DNA of 64,000 nt from JAHEEL01 sp942491345 (GTDB lineage Bacteria; Actinomycetota; Acidimicrobiia; Spongiisociales; UBA5794): contig CALOAN010000053.1 of NCBI GenBank assembly GCA_942491345.1, forward strand, positions 62,001-126,000, written 5' to 3'. Numbering within the stretch: the first letter of the stretch is position 1; every line of letters begins with the position of its first letter. The notes beneath the pieces were generated by a model that worked only from the letters and a program-made list of their open reading frames with translations, did not search any database and had not been told where the DNA came from. Positions 27,659-35,962 of the stretch are shown here, one piece after another. Both the position numbers and the translations under genes were made by a program.

Positions 27659-27824
27659 CGGCTCCCGTCCGGCCAACGGACCGGAAAGCCGCGCCGAATG
27701 AGCGATTCCAGCGGCTCGAGGGCGCACACAGCGGGCGAGTCGCGCCGAGCGGATCCTTCAGGATCGTCCGGTCGGGTGGCCTCCGGATGGGCCTATGCCC
27801 CCGCTCTCGGCATCGAACATGCAG

Positions 27825-27865
27825 GAACCTCCCCGACCCCGTCAAGGTTGCGGTCGGGGAGGTTC
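27825..27865. terminator. bidirectional terminator hairpin
   Basis: Perfect 14-bp arms (GAACCTCCCCGACC at 27825-27838, GGTCGGGGAGGTTC at 27852-27865) with a 13-nt loop lie between the convergent 121-aa gene and the rhodopsin gene. There is no T-tract on either side, typical of high-GC bacteria. It most likely terminates both transcripts. Confidence 0.75.
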
Positions 27866-27886
27866 GCTCGCACAGCGGCAAGGCCG

Positions 27887-28714
27887 TCAGGAAGCCTTCA
27901 CCGGATCCCTCCAATAGGAGGTCTCGATGGCCGGCTCGTAACCTTCTTCGGCACTCAGCTTCTGGGCGATGAAGCCGAGCATTACGCCATAGACAGCCTT
28001 CGAGAAGATATCGGCGAAGCTGTAGATGACCTGCCGTGCCACGACGCCATTCGCCGTCTCCGAGATTACCGGCATCAGGTAGGCGATCGGGTAGATCGAC
28101 CAGGAAACGATGAACAAGATCCACACTGCGTTGAGCGCAGAGGCGACGCTCGGTTGCTTGGCCTTGGCTTCCTTGATCACGTCGTACGCAACCTTGAGGA
28201 GCCAGATGTAGAAGACCGTCGACACGGCGCCCCATCCCCAGAATGCGGCACCGGCCTCCAACTCATTGAACTGGCCGGCATAGCCGGTCCAGATCATGGC
28301 GAGACCTGCGACAACGAACTGAATCCACTTGCTGCGGAATGCCACGCCTGTGATGCCGCCGACGATCAACAGTTGGGTGAGGAGTACCGGAACATCAATG
28401 CTCCAGTTCATGTACCGGAAGCCGTTGGCGAAGAGCTCGCCTTGCTTGAGGACGAATGACGAACCGCTCCATTCGAAAGACCCGTTCCAACGGAGCGCCA
28501 AAGCCCCCAACTCAATGATTGCCGACACCATGACGACCGCCGAAAGATACGAAGTGATCCTCAATCTTGGGGTCAGACTTCGCGCGGTCAGCAGGTAGTA
28601 CACCAGCGCGGCGGCAAAGACGGCGGCGGTCAGAGAGAGCACACCCAGTACAACCTCGAACTGAGTCGCCGAGTAGTCGAACAAGTTCTCGAAGGTCATG
28701 AGGGAGTTCTCCAT
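27887..28714 (-). CDS. microbial rhodopsin of the NDQ (light-driven Na+ pump) type
   Basis: This is a 275-aa seven-TM retinal protein. Helix C contains FRYMNWSIDVPVLLTQLL, giving Asn103, Asp107 and Gln114 at the positions of bacteriorhodopsin D85/T89/D96. This NDQ motif defines sodium-pumping rhodopsins such as KR2. The retinal lysine is Lys239 in YSFADIFSKAVYG, with Asp235 as the second counter-ion position. Other KR2-like features are GQFNE (Glu151), VVARQ (Arg227) and an N-terminal Glu9. The position of KR2 Asn61, part of the cytoplasmic uptake cavity, appears to be Tyr56. The start is ATG 28714, or Met6 at 28699, which has GGAG 9 nt upstream. No carotenoid or retinal synthesis genes lie nearby, so retinal must come from elsewhere. 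The gene is divergent from the USP/CBS-like gene. Confidence 0.95.
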   Translation of the reverse strand: MENSLMTFENLFDYSATQFEVVLGVLSLTAAVFAAALVYYLLTARSLTPRLRITSYLSAVVMVSAIIELGALALRWNGSFEWSGSSFVLKQGELFANGFRYMNWSIDVPVLLTQLLIVGGITGVAFRSKWIQFVVAGLAMIWTGYAGQFNELEAGAAFWGWGAVSTVFYIWLLKVAYDVIKEAKAKQPSVASALNAVWILFIVSWSIYPIAYLMPVISETANGVVARQVIYSFADIFSKAVYGVMLGFIAQKLSAEEGYEPAIETSYWRDPVKAS

Positions 28715-28893
28715 TTCCCTAGAAGTTCACTTGTAGAGACGTTCGGGCTGCGCGTCATGCCTGGATGAAGGTTTCTGGCTGAACCTCACCGGTTCCGACC
28801 GCTGGAAGGGCAATCTCAACGGGGTACATGGTCTAGGGGAACGGCCACCGTGTGCACGGGTCGTCCCTGATTCTCGCCTCCGGCATGCAGGGC

Positions 28894-28928
28894 TTGACAG
28901 ACGCGACAATATACGATATATTTATCGT
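28894..28928 (+). promoter_or_regulatory. strong promoter with AT-rich palindromic operator
   Basis: A near-consensus promoter, TTGACA (28894-28899), 17 bp, TATATT (28917-28922), lies 61 nt before the start of the USP/CBS-like gene. The -10 is embedded in a perfect palindrome, ACGATA (28913-28918), TATT, TATCGT (28923-28928). Such an AT-rich palindrome stands out in this high-GC DNA and is a good candidate repressor site. It sits in the divergent region shared with the rhodopsin gene. Confidence 0.7.
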
Positions 28929-28989
28929 GTCTTCCCGGTCGTCTTTTGAGAACCAGCGCCGAGCACCAGCGCCGCAATGGAGGTGTCGG

Positions 28990-29916
28990 ATGTCAGCTTC
29001 AGAGCCTCTGGCGATCCTCGAAGCCGTACCTCTCATCGGCCGGGCGGCCTGGACACGGGGGAGAGGGTGCCAGCCGCTCGCGGAAACTCTCTCTGAAGAA
29101 GCTGCCATCCCTGTGAGAGGCGATCTCCACACGATGTGTGTTTCGGCGGCCATCGACATCCTCGTTGGTCGCGAGATGACACGATTCGATCTCGTCCCAA
29201 CGGTGGTGCCCCACAACATCGATCTTGACCGTGTGACGAGCGTGACGATCGCGGTCGGCGAGGGTCCGCACACGCCACTCGCAGCCGCAGTCGGCGCCAG
29301 AATCGCCGCCGTCCTCGGTGTACCCGGCGAGCTGGCCACGGTCTTCCGAACCGCTCCAGAGTCCCGGGTCGCGCTCGAACGGCTGGGCCGTTTCGCAGCT
29401 TCGTACCCGGGTATGGGCCACCGTTCCATTGCCAACTCGAGCGCAACAGTGCTCCTCGACGGCCTCGACCCGTCTGCCCTGCTCGTGGTTGGGGCGCCGG
29501 GCGGCTCGTGGATTCACCGCCAGCTCTTCGCCCCCGGGCACAAACTTCAGGTGGCGGCGCCCGGGGGAGCGGTCGTAGTGCGCGCCGCTCCTCGTCGCTG
29601 CTTCCAGGAAGCGGTCGACGCCACCGGGATCGCGGTGAGCCCCCACCTGCCGGCATCCGTCGCCAGCGGGCTTGTCTCACACCCATCTGTGCCGGTAGCC
29701 GACCACGGTGAGCTCGTCGGGATCCTTCGGCGACACGCACTGGAGGAGGCAGGTCCCAGCGACCCGATCGGGCAGATCATGGAAGCACCAGTTTCAGTGG
29801 CCTCCACGGATTCGGCCGCTGCCGCACGCGCGCTCCACGAGTATCTCGATTTCGGGCCGGTCCCGGTCGTGGGCGATCGCGGACGGCTGACCGGTGTCAT
29901 TCTCGTCGACGGTTAG
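28990..29916 (+). CDS. USP-like/CBS domain protein
   Basis: This is a protein of about 308 aa. The first about 200 residues have an alternating alpha/beta pattern with ALLVVGAPGGSWIHRQLFAP, which resembles the nucleotide-binding end of universal stress proteins. The C-terminal about 100 residues look like a CBS pair: GAVVVRAAPRRCFQEAVD, then a second half with APVSVASTDSAAAARALHEY and FGPVPVVGDRGRLTGVI. Both parts usually bind adenine nucleotides, which suggests an energy- or stress-sensing role (inference). ATG 28990 is set by GGAGG about 6 nt upstream. It is read from the AT-rich promoter at 28894. Confidence 0.65.
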   Translation: MSASEPLAILEAVPLIGRAAWTRGRGCQPLAETLSEEAAIPVRGDLHTMCVSAAIDILVGREMTRFDLVPTVVPHNIDLDRVTSVTIAVGEGPHTPLAAAVGARIAAVLGVPGELATVFRTAPESRVALERLGRFAASYPGMGHRSIANSSATVLLDGLDPSALLVVGAPGGSWIHRQLFAPGHKLQVAAPGGAVVVRAAPRRCFQEAVDATGIAVSPHLPASVASGLVSHPSVPVADHGELVGILRRHALEEAGPSDPIGQIMEAPVSVASTDSAAAARALHEYLDFGPVPVVGDRGRLTGVILVDG

Positions 29917-30152
29917 AAGGCGAGCAGGACCATGGAGGATCGCTCGTCCCCACTCGCTGGGACCGTGTGCGGAGCCCCACCGAGCGATCAGGCACGGATG
30001 AACCTCAGAGGGAGGGGGAGTCGCACTTCCCACGGGCTAGATCCGGTACTTGACATAACGTGGTTTATGGGCGCAATGCGGTCGGCGGGCAGAACGCCTC
30101 TACCGCTCCGGCCGCCAGGCAGTATCATCCAGCGACGACACGAAGGAGAGCT

Positions 30153-31028
30153 GTGGCCGTCGAGAATCCGTCAGCGGGAATGACCGACGAGGCCGAGATG
30201 CTCAGACAACGAGTCGAAGAACTCGAGGCCAAGAACGCGAAACTCGCTGCGGCCACCCACAAGGACCAACTGCTGAAGCCGTATCAGATTGAACTTCTCA
30301 AGCTCCAGCGTCACCTCGAGGCCAAACAGACGCCGATGATCGTGCTGTTCGAAGGCCGAGATGCTTCCGGCAAGGGTGGCACCATTCGCCGGATCACCCG
30401 ATTCATGAACGAGAAGCGGTATCGCGTCGTCGCACTTGGGAAACCCACCGAGGAGCAGCTCACCCAGTGGTATTTCCAGCGCTACGTTGAACGGTTCCCC
30501 ACCGGCGGCGACATGGTTCTGTTCGATCGTTCCTGGTACAACCGAGCACTCGTCGAACCCGTGTTCGGCTTCTGCACGATGCGCCAGTATCGCGACTTCC
30601 TGAGAGGCGTGGTCGGGTTCGAGAAGGACATCGTCCGCCAGGGCACGGTGCTGGTGAAGCTCTACTTCAGCGTCAACAAGGAGACGCAGGCGACACGGTT
30701 CGCCAGAAGAATCAACGACCCGCTCCGCCAGTGGAAGCTGAGCGAGATCGACGTGCAGGCTCAGGAGTACTGGAACGAATTCACCGAGATGAAACACCGC
30801 ATGCTCGAACGGACCTCCTCGGAGGTTGCGCCGTGGACGATCATCCGATCCAGTGTCAAGCCGAAGGCTCGCATCAACGCGATGAAGGTGATCCTCAACG
30901 CTGTCAACTACGCCGACCGGGATCCAAACCTCGACTTCAGCACCGATCCGGAGATCGTCGTCACGGGACGCAGGGAACTTGCGCGTATGGACGAGGAACG
31001 CGATCGTTTCGGCCGCCCAAGCCTCTGA
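30153..31028 (+). CDS. ppk2: polyphosphate kinase 2 (PPK2 class I)
   Basis: PPK2 transfers phosphate between polyphosphate and nucleoside diphosphates, usually making GTP or ATP from polyP. The protein of about 291 aa has the Walker A loop FEGRDASGKGGTI, the Walker B block MVLFDRSWYNRA and the lid region VKLYFSVNKETQATRFARR. An N-terminal coiled helix (MLRQRVEELEAKNAKL) precedes the core. GTG 30153 follows AAGGAG closely; ATG 30180 is the alternative. A TTGACA box is at 30050, and TATCAT at 30123-30128 could serve as the -10. Confidence 0.93.
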   Translation: MAVENPSAGMTDEAEMLRQRVEELEAKNAKLAAATHKDQLLKPYQIELLKLQRHLEAKQTPMIVLFEGRDASGKGGTIRRITRFMNEKRYRVVALGKPTEEQLTQWYFQRYVERFPTGGDMVLFDRSWYNRALVEPVFGFCTMRQYRDFLRGVVGFEKDIVRQGTVLVKLYFSVNKETQATRFARRINDPLRQWKLSEIDVQAQEYWNEFTEMKHRMLERTSSEVAPWTIIRSSVKPKARINAMKVILNAVNYADRDPNLDFSTDPEIVVTGRRELARMDEERDRFGRPSL

Positions 31029-31088
31029 TCGCCGATTCGCGGATTCCACACCTCCCTGCCCCCCTTCGACACCGCCGGTGTGTCGCCT

Positions 31089-31107
31089 TTACGTCACAGT
31101 GGCGTAA
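31089..31107. repeat. operator-like palindrome, copy 1
   Basis: TTACGTCACAGTGGCGTAA is a 19-bp palindrome with one mismatched pair. It matches the reverse complement of the copy at 31366-31384 at 15 of 19 positions, with the same TCACAGTG core. It probably binds a dimeric regulator. Confidence 0.45.
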
Positions 31108-31365
31108 CCGAACCCTTGGCTCGGCGCCTGAAGCTGCACAGGTTCGGGACGAATCAAGGGCTGAGGTGGCCGTGCAGCGACCGATACTTCGAGATCAACG
31201 TAGAGGACCCTGAAACGGACCATCACGATGGAACGGAACGCAAGTCCCGGAGTCGGCTTGCTGATCCAATGCAACCGACCCGAATGGTCTCCACTTCGGA
31301 TTGCTGCAATCCGACGAGTCGGCAACGGCCTGACCTCCCCTATCGCCATCATGGCCGCCCACGCT

Positions 31366-31384
31366 TAACGTCACTGTGATGTTA
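31366..31384. promoter_or_regulatory. operator-like palindrome, copy 2, upstream of the ABC operon
   Basis: TAACGTCACTGTGATGTTA is a 19-bp palindrome with one mismatched pair and a perfect TCACTGTGA core. It lies about 88 nt before the substrate-binding protein start and 54 nt before a TATGCT -10-like box. A GntR- or Lrp-like regulator of amino-acid uptake is one possibility; this is inference. Confidence 0.45.
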
Positions 31385-31471
31385 CGCGACGGACGAGGGT
31401 GGTGCGGACGGTAGACGACCGGTTCCATCGTCGTCGCTATGCTCGGTCGAGTAATCCACATGGAGGTTCCC

Positions 31472-32368
31472 GTGGCCCAACGCCATACAACCCGCACCAT
31501 TCTGCTCCCTGTCCTGCTTGCGTTCGCAATGCTCGCTGCTGCCTGCAGCGACGATGCCGACAGTGTTGATCCCGGACCCACGGCCGCACCCGACTCGTGC
31601 GACGTGGCAGACCTCAACCTCGTCGCTCCCGGAACGCTCACGGTCGCAACCGGCGAGCCGGCGTTCCCGCCATGGGTCGGTACGCCCGACGGCGACTTCT
31701 TCGATGAGCCCGAGTCGGGCATCGGGTTCGAATCGGCACTGGTGTACGCCATAGCGGCCGAGCTCAACTTCATGGAAGAAGACGTCGTATGGACGCGCAT
31801 CGGTTTCAACGAAGCCATCGCTCCGGGTGAGAAGCCGTGGGACTTCAACATTCAGCAGTACTCCATCACGGAGGACCGCAAGGAAGTCGTTGATTTCAGC
31901 TCCCCGTACTACGTCACGACCCAGGCCCTGATCGCGTACCCGGACTCCCCCTACGCATCGGCGACGAGCGTCGATGACCTCAAGGACGCGATCCTCGGCG
32001 CCCAGATCGGCACGACGAGCCTCGACTTCATCGAGAATGTCATCCAGCCGAATACCGAGCCGAACGTGTACGACGAGAACGTCGATCTCGAGGCTGCCAT
32101 GAATGCGGGGCAGATCGATGCGCTCGTTGTCGACTTGCCAACCGGCTATTTCATTACCGCGGCTCAGGTCGAAGGTTCGATCATCGCCGGGCAGTTTGAG
32201 TCAGAGGCAGCCGAGCCAGATGAGTACGGCATGCTGTTCGCCAAGGGCAACTCGCTGGTTCCGTGTGTGAACACGGCACTGGAGACCCTGAGAGAGAACG
32301 GCACTCTCCAGGAGATCGAGGATCTGTACCTGAACCAGGACGGCGGCATTCCAACCATCAGCGGCTAA
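31472..32368 (+). CDS. amino-acid ABC transporter substrate-binding lipoprotein (family 3)
   Basis: This protein of about 298 aa has a lipoprotein signal (LLPVLLAFAMLAAACSDD) and a type-3 periplasmic binding fold. The family pattern is visible in GIGFESALVYAIAAEL, FNIQQYSITEDRKEVVDFS, SPYYVTTQALIAY and DALVVDLPTGYF. It captures a polar amino acid or derivative and hands it to the permease encoded 6 nt downstream. GTG 31472 follows GGAGGT; ATG 31460 is an alternative. It heads a three-gene operon. Confidence 0.9.
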   Translation: MAQRHTTRTILLPVLLAFAMLAAACSDDADSVDPGPTAAPDSCDVADLNLVAPGTLTVATGEPAFPPWVGTPDGDFFDEPESGIGFESALVYAIAAELNFMEEDVVWTRIGFNEAIAPGEKPWDFNIQQYSITEDRKEVVDFSSPYYVTTQALIAYPDSPYASATSVDDLKDAILGAQIGTTSLDFIENVIQPNTEPNVYDENVDLEAAMNAGQIDALVVDLPTGYFITAAQVEGSIIAGQFESEAAEPDEYGMLFAKGNSLVPCVNTALETLRENGTLQEIEDLYLNQDGGIPTISG

Positions 32369-32374
32369 CGCTGA

Positions 32375-33247
32375 ATGAGCGATCAGTCGCCGATTGAGGA
32401 AGTCGGCGGGGGCCCGAGTCTCTTCGGGCCCCCGCGCGCACCTCGGGGCCGCGAGGAGGGCACCCGCGCGGCACTGATAGCGTTTGTCTCCACGATCATC
32501 TTCGTAGCGCTTGTCCTGTGGGCAATCCTCACGTCGGATGCCTGGCCGGCGGTCCAGAAGCAATTCTTCAACTGGGACAGGTTCGTCGAAGTGTTCCCCG
32601 ATATCCTCGGAGGATTCTGGCTCGACATCAAGATGTTCCTCGTTGCGGAGGTCATCATCCTCACCCTCTCTTTGGTGATCGCCATGATCCGATCGCTGCG
32701 GGGACCGGCCTTCTTTCCACTGCGCGCCCTCGCGGTGATCTTCATCGACCTGATCCGCGGCATCCCCGTCATCCTGCTCATCCTGCTGCTCGGCTTCGGG
32801 GTACCAGCGCTCCAACTCCCGGGGGTTCCCACGGGTGCGCTGTTCTGGGGCCTCACCGCCCTGATCATCAGCTACAGCGCGTACACGGCCGAGGTCTATC
32901 GCGCGGGCATCGAATCCGTACACGAGAGCCAGCGGATGTCGGCCCGCTCCCTTGGACTCACCCAGGGCCAGGCACTGCGGTATGTGATCGTTCCACAAGC
33001 CATCAGGAACGTGATACCGGCGCTCCTCAACGGATTCGTGAGCCTTCAGAAGGACGTCGCCCTCGTTCTCGTCCTCGGCGTCCGCGAGGCCGTCCGCGAA
33101 GCCGATATCTACGCAGCCAAGACGTTCAACTACACCGGCTACATCGCCGCCGCGCTGCTGTTCTTGCTCGTGAGCGTCCCGGTCGCGCGGTTCACCGACT
33201 GGTACACCAACCGCGACCGCCGAAAGAAGCAGTCGGTGAGCATATGA
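32375..33247 (+). CDS. amino-acid ABC transporter permease (HisM/GlnP type)
   Basis: This 290-aa membrane protein has an N-terminal extension, about five to six TM helices, and the EAA loop that docks the ATPase (SLGLTQGQALRYVIVPQAIR). The IFIDLIRGIPVILLILLLG segment is typical of polar amino-acid permeases. A single permease gene implies a homodimeric channel. Its TGA overlaps the ATG of the ATPase gene. Confidence 0.93.
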   Translation: MSDQSPIEEVGGGPSLFGPPRAPRGREEGTRAALIAFVSTIIFVALVLWAILTSDAWPAVQKQFFNWDRFVEVFPDILGGFWLDIKMFLVAEVIILTLSLVIAMIRSLRGPAFFPLRALAVIFIDLIRGIPVILLILLLGFGVPALQLPGVPTGALFWGLTALIISYSAYTAEVYRAGIESVHESQRMSARSLGLTQGQALRYVIVPQAIRNVIPALLNGFVSLQKDVALVLVLGVREAVREADIYAAKTFNYTGYIAAALLFLLVSVPVARFTDWYTNRDRRKKQSVSI

Positions 33248-33993
33248 CAACACCGAAACTCGAACTTCAGGGTGTCTCAAAGGCATTCGACGGCAAACCC
33301 GTCCTCCGGGACGTCGATCTCGTCGTCGCTCCGCACGAAGTGGTGTGTCTGATCGGCTCGTCCGGATCCGGGAAATCGACGATGCTCAAGTGCGTCAACC
33401 TCCTGGTGCCGATCGACGAAGGGAGCATCCTCCTCGACGGTGCCGACATCACCGCCCGCGGGGTCAACGCCAACCAGGTTCGTGAAGAGATGGGGATCGT
33501 CTTCCAGGCCTTCAACCTCTTCCCGCACATGACGGTGCTCGACAACATCACGCTCAGCCCCCGAAAGGTCCACGGCGTCGGCAAGGCGCAGGCTCAAGAA
33601 AAGGCTCGCGAACTGCTCGGAGGGTTCGGACTCTCCGACAAGGTCGATGAGTATCCCGACCGTCTCAGCGGCGGCGAACAGCAACGGGTTGCCGTGATCA
33701 GGGCACTCGCCACGGAGCCTGAGCTCATGTTGTTCGACGAGGTCACATCGGCCCTCGATCCCGAGTTGGTGGCCGAGGTCCTCAACGTGATCCGTGCCCT
33801 GAAGGACGACGGCATGACGATGGTGATTGCTACTCACGAGATGGGCTTTGCCCGTGACGTTGCAGACCAGGTGTGCTTCCTCGACGAGGGCCGCATCCTC
33901 GAACATGGTCCGCCGCAAGAGATTTTCTCAGCTCCGAGCGAAGCTCGCACCGAGCAGTTTCTTCAGCGGATCATCGACGCTGGACGCCTGTAG
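33244..33993 (+). CDS. amino-acid ABC transporter ATP-binding protein (GlnQ type)
   Basis: This is a 249-aa ABC ATPase with Walker A GSSGSGKST, Q-loop VFQAFNLFPHM, signature LSGGEQQR, Walker B LMLFDEVTSALDPE and the switch His in ATHEMGFA. It powers import by the SBP/permease pair upstream and is translationally coupled to the permease. ATG 33244 is set by the overlap with the permease stop; the frame upstream is the permease read out of frame. Confidence 0.95.
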   Translation: MTTPKLELQGVSKAFDGKPVLRDVDLVVAPHEVVCLIGSSGSGKSTMLKCVNLLVPIDEGSILLDGADITARGVNANQVREEMGIVFQAFNLFPHMTVLDNITLSPRKVHGVGKAQAQEKARELLGGFGLSDKVDEYPDRLSGGEQQRVAVIRALATEPELMLFDEVTSALDPELVAEVLNVIRALKDDGMTMVIATHEMGFARDVADQVCFLDEGRILEHGPPQEIFSAPSEARTEQFLQRIIDAGRL

Positions 33994-34000
33994 GGCCGCA

Positions 34001-34810
34001 TCACACCTTTGCCCGGACAACGACGGGATCGCCGGGCTTGGGCTGGATGACCTTGCCTCCTGTGCCGTTGTTCTCGGAGACGAGGAGATAGCCGCTGGAA
34101 TCCCACAAGGCGATCAAGGTGTCCGTCCCGTACTCGGAATCACCGAATGTCTGCACCATGCCGTCGATCTCGCTGCCGCATAGCTCCACCTCAACACCAT
34201 CCGGTACGGGTAGGTGAGCGATCTCTTCTGGAAGGATCGAACAGATTGCATTGCCGAAGTCATCGATGTAGATCACCTCACCGGTGATGCTGCCGTCGTC
34301 CGCTCGGGTTGCGCCCCAGAGCGGAATAGTGATGGGGTCGTCGATCGGTGAGCCGAGGTCGGTGAGCGGAACTCCCCTGGCGAGATAGGCCCCGACGGGT
34401 GAGAACAAATCGCGCCCGTGGAACGTCGTGGTCACGGTGTCGAGCCAGTACTCGGGCCGATCAAGCTCCACGAACTCGGTGGCCCATCGCTCGCGATCGG
34501 CCCGGTCCAGGCACGCGGTCAACACGCCGTTGTCGGGGGCGACGAAGTACTGCGTTCCAATCCGCGCCGCAATCGGCCTCCGGTCGGTGCCGACTCCGGG
34601 ATCGACGACGATCACGTGCACGGTCCCTTCGGGGAAGAAGAACGCACTGTTGTTGACGACGAAGTTGGCCTCGCGGATGTCCTGCGGCGTGATGTGATGC
34701 GAGAGATCGGTGATCACAGCGTCGGGGGCTATCCGGTAGATGGCGCCGTGCAGGACGCCGTCACTCCCCTGCCGTGTGCCGAAATCGGTGGTCAGCGTGA
34801 TGAAGGTCAT
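34001..34810 (-). CDS. SAM hydroxide adenosyltransferase (DUF62 family)
   Basis: This is a 269-aa protein of the SAM-dependent chlorinase/fluorinase superfamily, whose common members hydrolyse SAM to adenosine and methionine. Signatures are FITLTTDFGTRQGSDGVLHG, ITDLSHHITPQDIREA, VHVIVVDPGVGT, YFVAPDNGVLT and FHGRDLFSPVGAYLA. No halide-pocket feature of fluorinases stands out. An adenosine deaminase lies directly upstream on the same strand (9 nt), so the adenosine product could be deaminated to inosine by its neighbour. Confidence 0.92.
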   Translation of the reverse strand: MTFITLTTDFGTRQGSDGVLHGAIYRIAPDAVITDLSHHITPQDIREANFVVNNSAFFFPEGTVHVIVVDPGVGTDRRPIAARIGTQYFVAPDNGVLTACLDRADRERWATEFVELDRPEYWLDTVTTTFHGRDLFSPVGAYLARGVPLTDLGSPIDDPITIPLWGATRADDGSITGEVIYIDDFGNAICSILPEEIAHLPVPDGVEVELCGSEIDGMVQTFGDSEYGTDTLIALWDSSGYLLVSENNGTGGKVIQPKPGDPVVVRAKV

Positions 34811-34819
34811 GCGCCGATG

Positions 34820-35818
34820 CTACTCCCGAGCCCACCAGTCCTCGATCTGCCGGGTGAGCTCGGATCGGGTCTCGTCATCGGCCCATGAGCCATCGACGAC
34901 GGCGAGCGAGAGGCGCTTGAGCGCGACGTCATCGAGTCCAAACCGCTGCTCGAGATTCGCAAACTCCCCGGCCAGGCTTACACCGAACATCGCCGGGTCG
35001 TCGGTGTTGATGGTGACCAGTGCACCTGCGTCGATCAGCTTCTGCACCGGGTGCTGATCCCAGTGCGCCACAACACCGGTTCGGAGGTTCGACGTGGGGC
35101 ACACCTCGATGGGAATCTGTCGTTCGACGAGGTAGTCGACGAGTTCGGTGTCCTCCACAGAACGGACTCCGTGCCCGATCCGCTCGGCACCAAGGCTCCG
35201 TATCGCTCCCCATACACTCTCGGGTCCTGCCTCCTCCCCCGCGTGCGCGGTGAGCCGGAACCCGGCCTCTCGTGCGTCGCGATAGACCGGTGCGAATTGC
35301 TCGGGCGGATGGGCCACCTCGAAGCCTCCGATGCCGACGCCGATGATCCCTGCCTCTGCCGAGACTTCCTTGACGGCAGCCAGCGTTCGGGCGGTGCCTT
35401 CCGGGCCACGGTCGCGAACAAGATCCACGATCAAAGGAACATTCACCGCCTCGACGCGATCGAGCCCAGCGCGGATCGCGGTTGCGATGTCCTGAGGAGG
35501 GAGGCCGTGCCGGCGGAAGTCACTCGGTGAGAAGAACGCTTCTGCATAGACGATGTTCTGGGACGCGAGGTGTCTCGCCACAGCTTCAGCCGCGAAGGTG
35601 AAGTCATCCGCTGTGCGAAGGAAGCCATTCATCCAGCTCCACGTCTCCATGAAGTGTGCGAAGTCGCGGTAGGTGAACCAGTCGACGAGTTGTGCCTCAC
35701 TCTTGATCAGCGGATCGCCGCCGTGATGCTCGATCAGCTGCCACAAGGTCGGCACCGGAATGGCGCCCTCCAAATGAACGTGGAGCTCTGCCTTCGGCAT
35801 GGTTGCCCAATCGTGCAT
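34820..35818 (-). CDS. add: adenosine deaminase
   Basis: This is a 332-aa metal-dependent deaminase that converts adenosine to inosine. Zn ligands and catalytic residues are visible: AELHVHLEG (two His), LTAHAGEEAGPESV (His and Glu), RIGHGVRS and ITINTDDPAMFG (Asp pair). ATG 35818 gives the family start; ATG 35800 is also possible. It forms a likely operon with the SAM hydrolase gene downstream, which would salvage adenosine released from SAM. It is divergent from the acyl-CoA synthetase gene. Confidence 0.93.
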   Translation of the reverse strand: MHDWATMPKAELHVHLEGAIPVPTLWQLIEHHGGDPLIKSEAQLVDWFTYRDFAHFMETWSWMNGFLRTADDFTFAAEAVARHLASQNIVYAEAFFSPSDFRRHGLPPQDIATAIRAGLDRVEAVNVPLIVDLVRDRGPEGTARTLAAVKEVSAEAGIIGVGIGGFEVAHPPEQFAPVYRDAREAGFRLTAHAGEEAGPESVWGAIRSLGAERIGHGVRSVEDTELVDYLVERQIPIEVCPTSNLRTGVVAHWDQHPVQKLIDAGALVTINTDDPAMFGVSLAGEFANLEQRFGLDDVALKRLSLAVVDGSWADDETRSELTRQIEDWWARE

Positions 35819-35962
35819 CTGGCCATTCAAACAGACCACATCCGACCAGAGTCTTGGTTCACCGGCGGTATCGACACCCAAGCCGTCGGGAGGTATGTGA
35901 CCCTTGTCCCTGGTCGCGGAGAGCAGCCTCTCGTACGGTGCGGGCAGCGGAAAGGACAGGTC

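Larger units (their letters stand above)
31029..31471. other. intergenic region with paired 19-bp palindromes
   Basis: This 443-bp gap separates ppk2 from the ABC transporter operon. No convincing gene was found on either strand. It holds a weak hairpin near 31068-31086 (ACACC/GGTGT stem) that could end the ppk2 transcript, and two related 19-bp quasi-palindromes at 31089-31107 and 31366-31384. The promoter of the transporter operon should lie near its right end; a TATGCT box is at 31438-31443. Confidence 0.5.
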
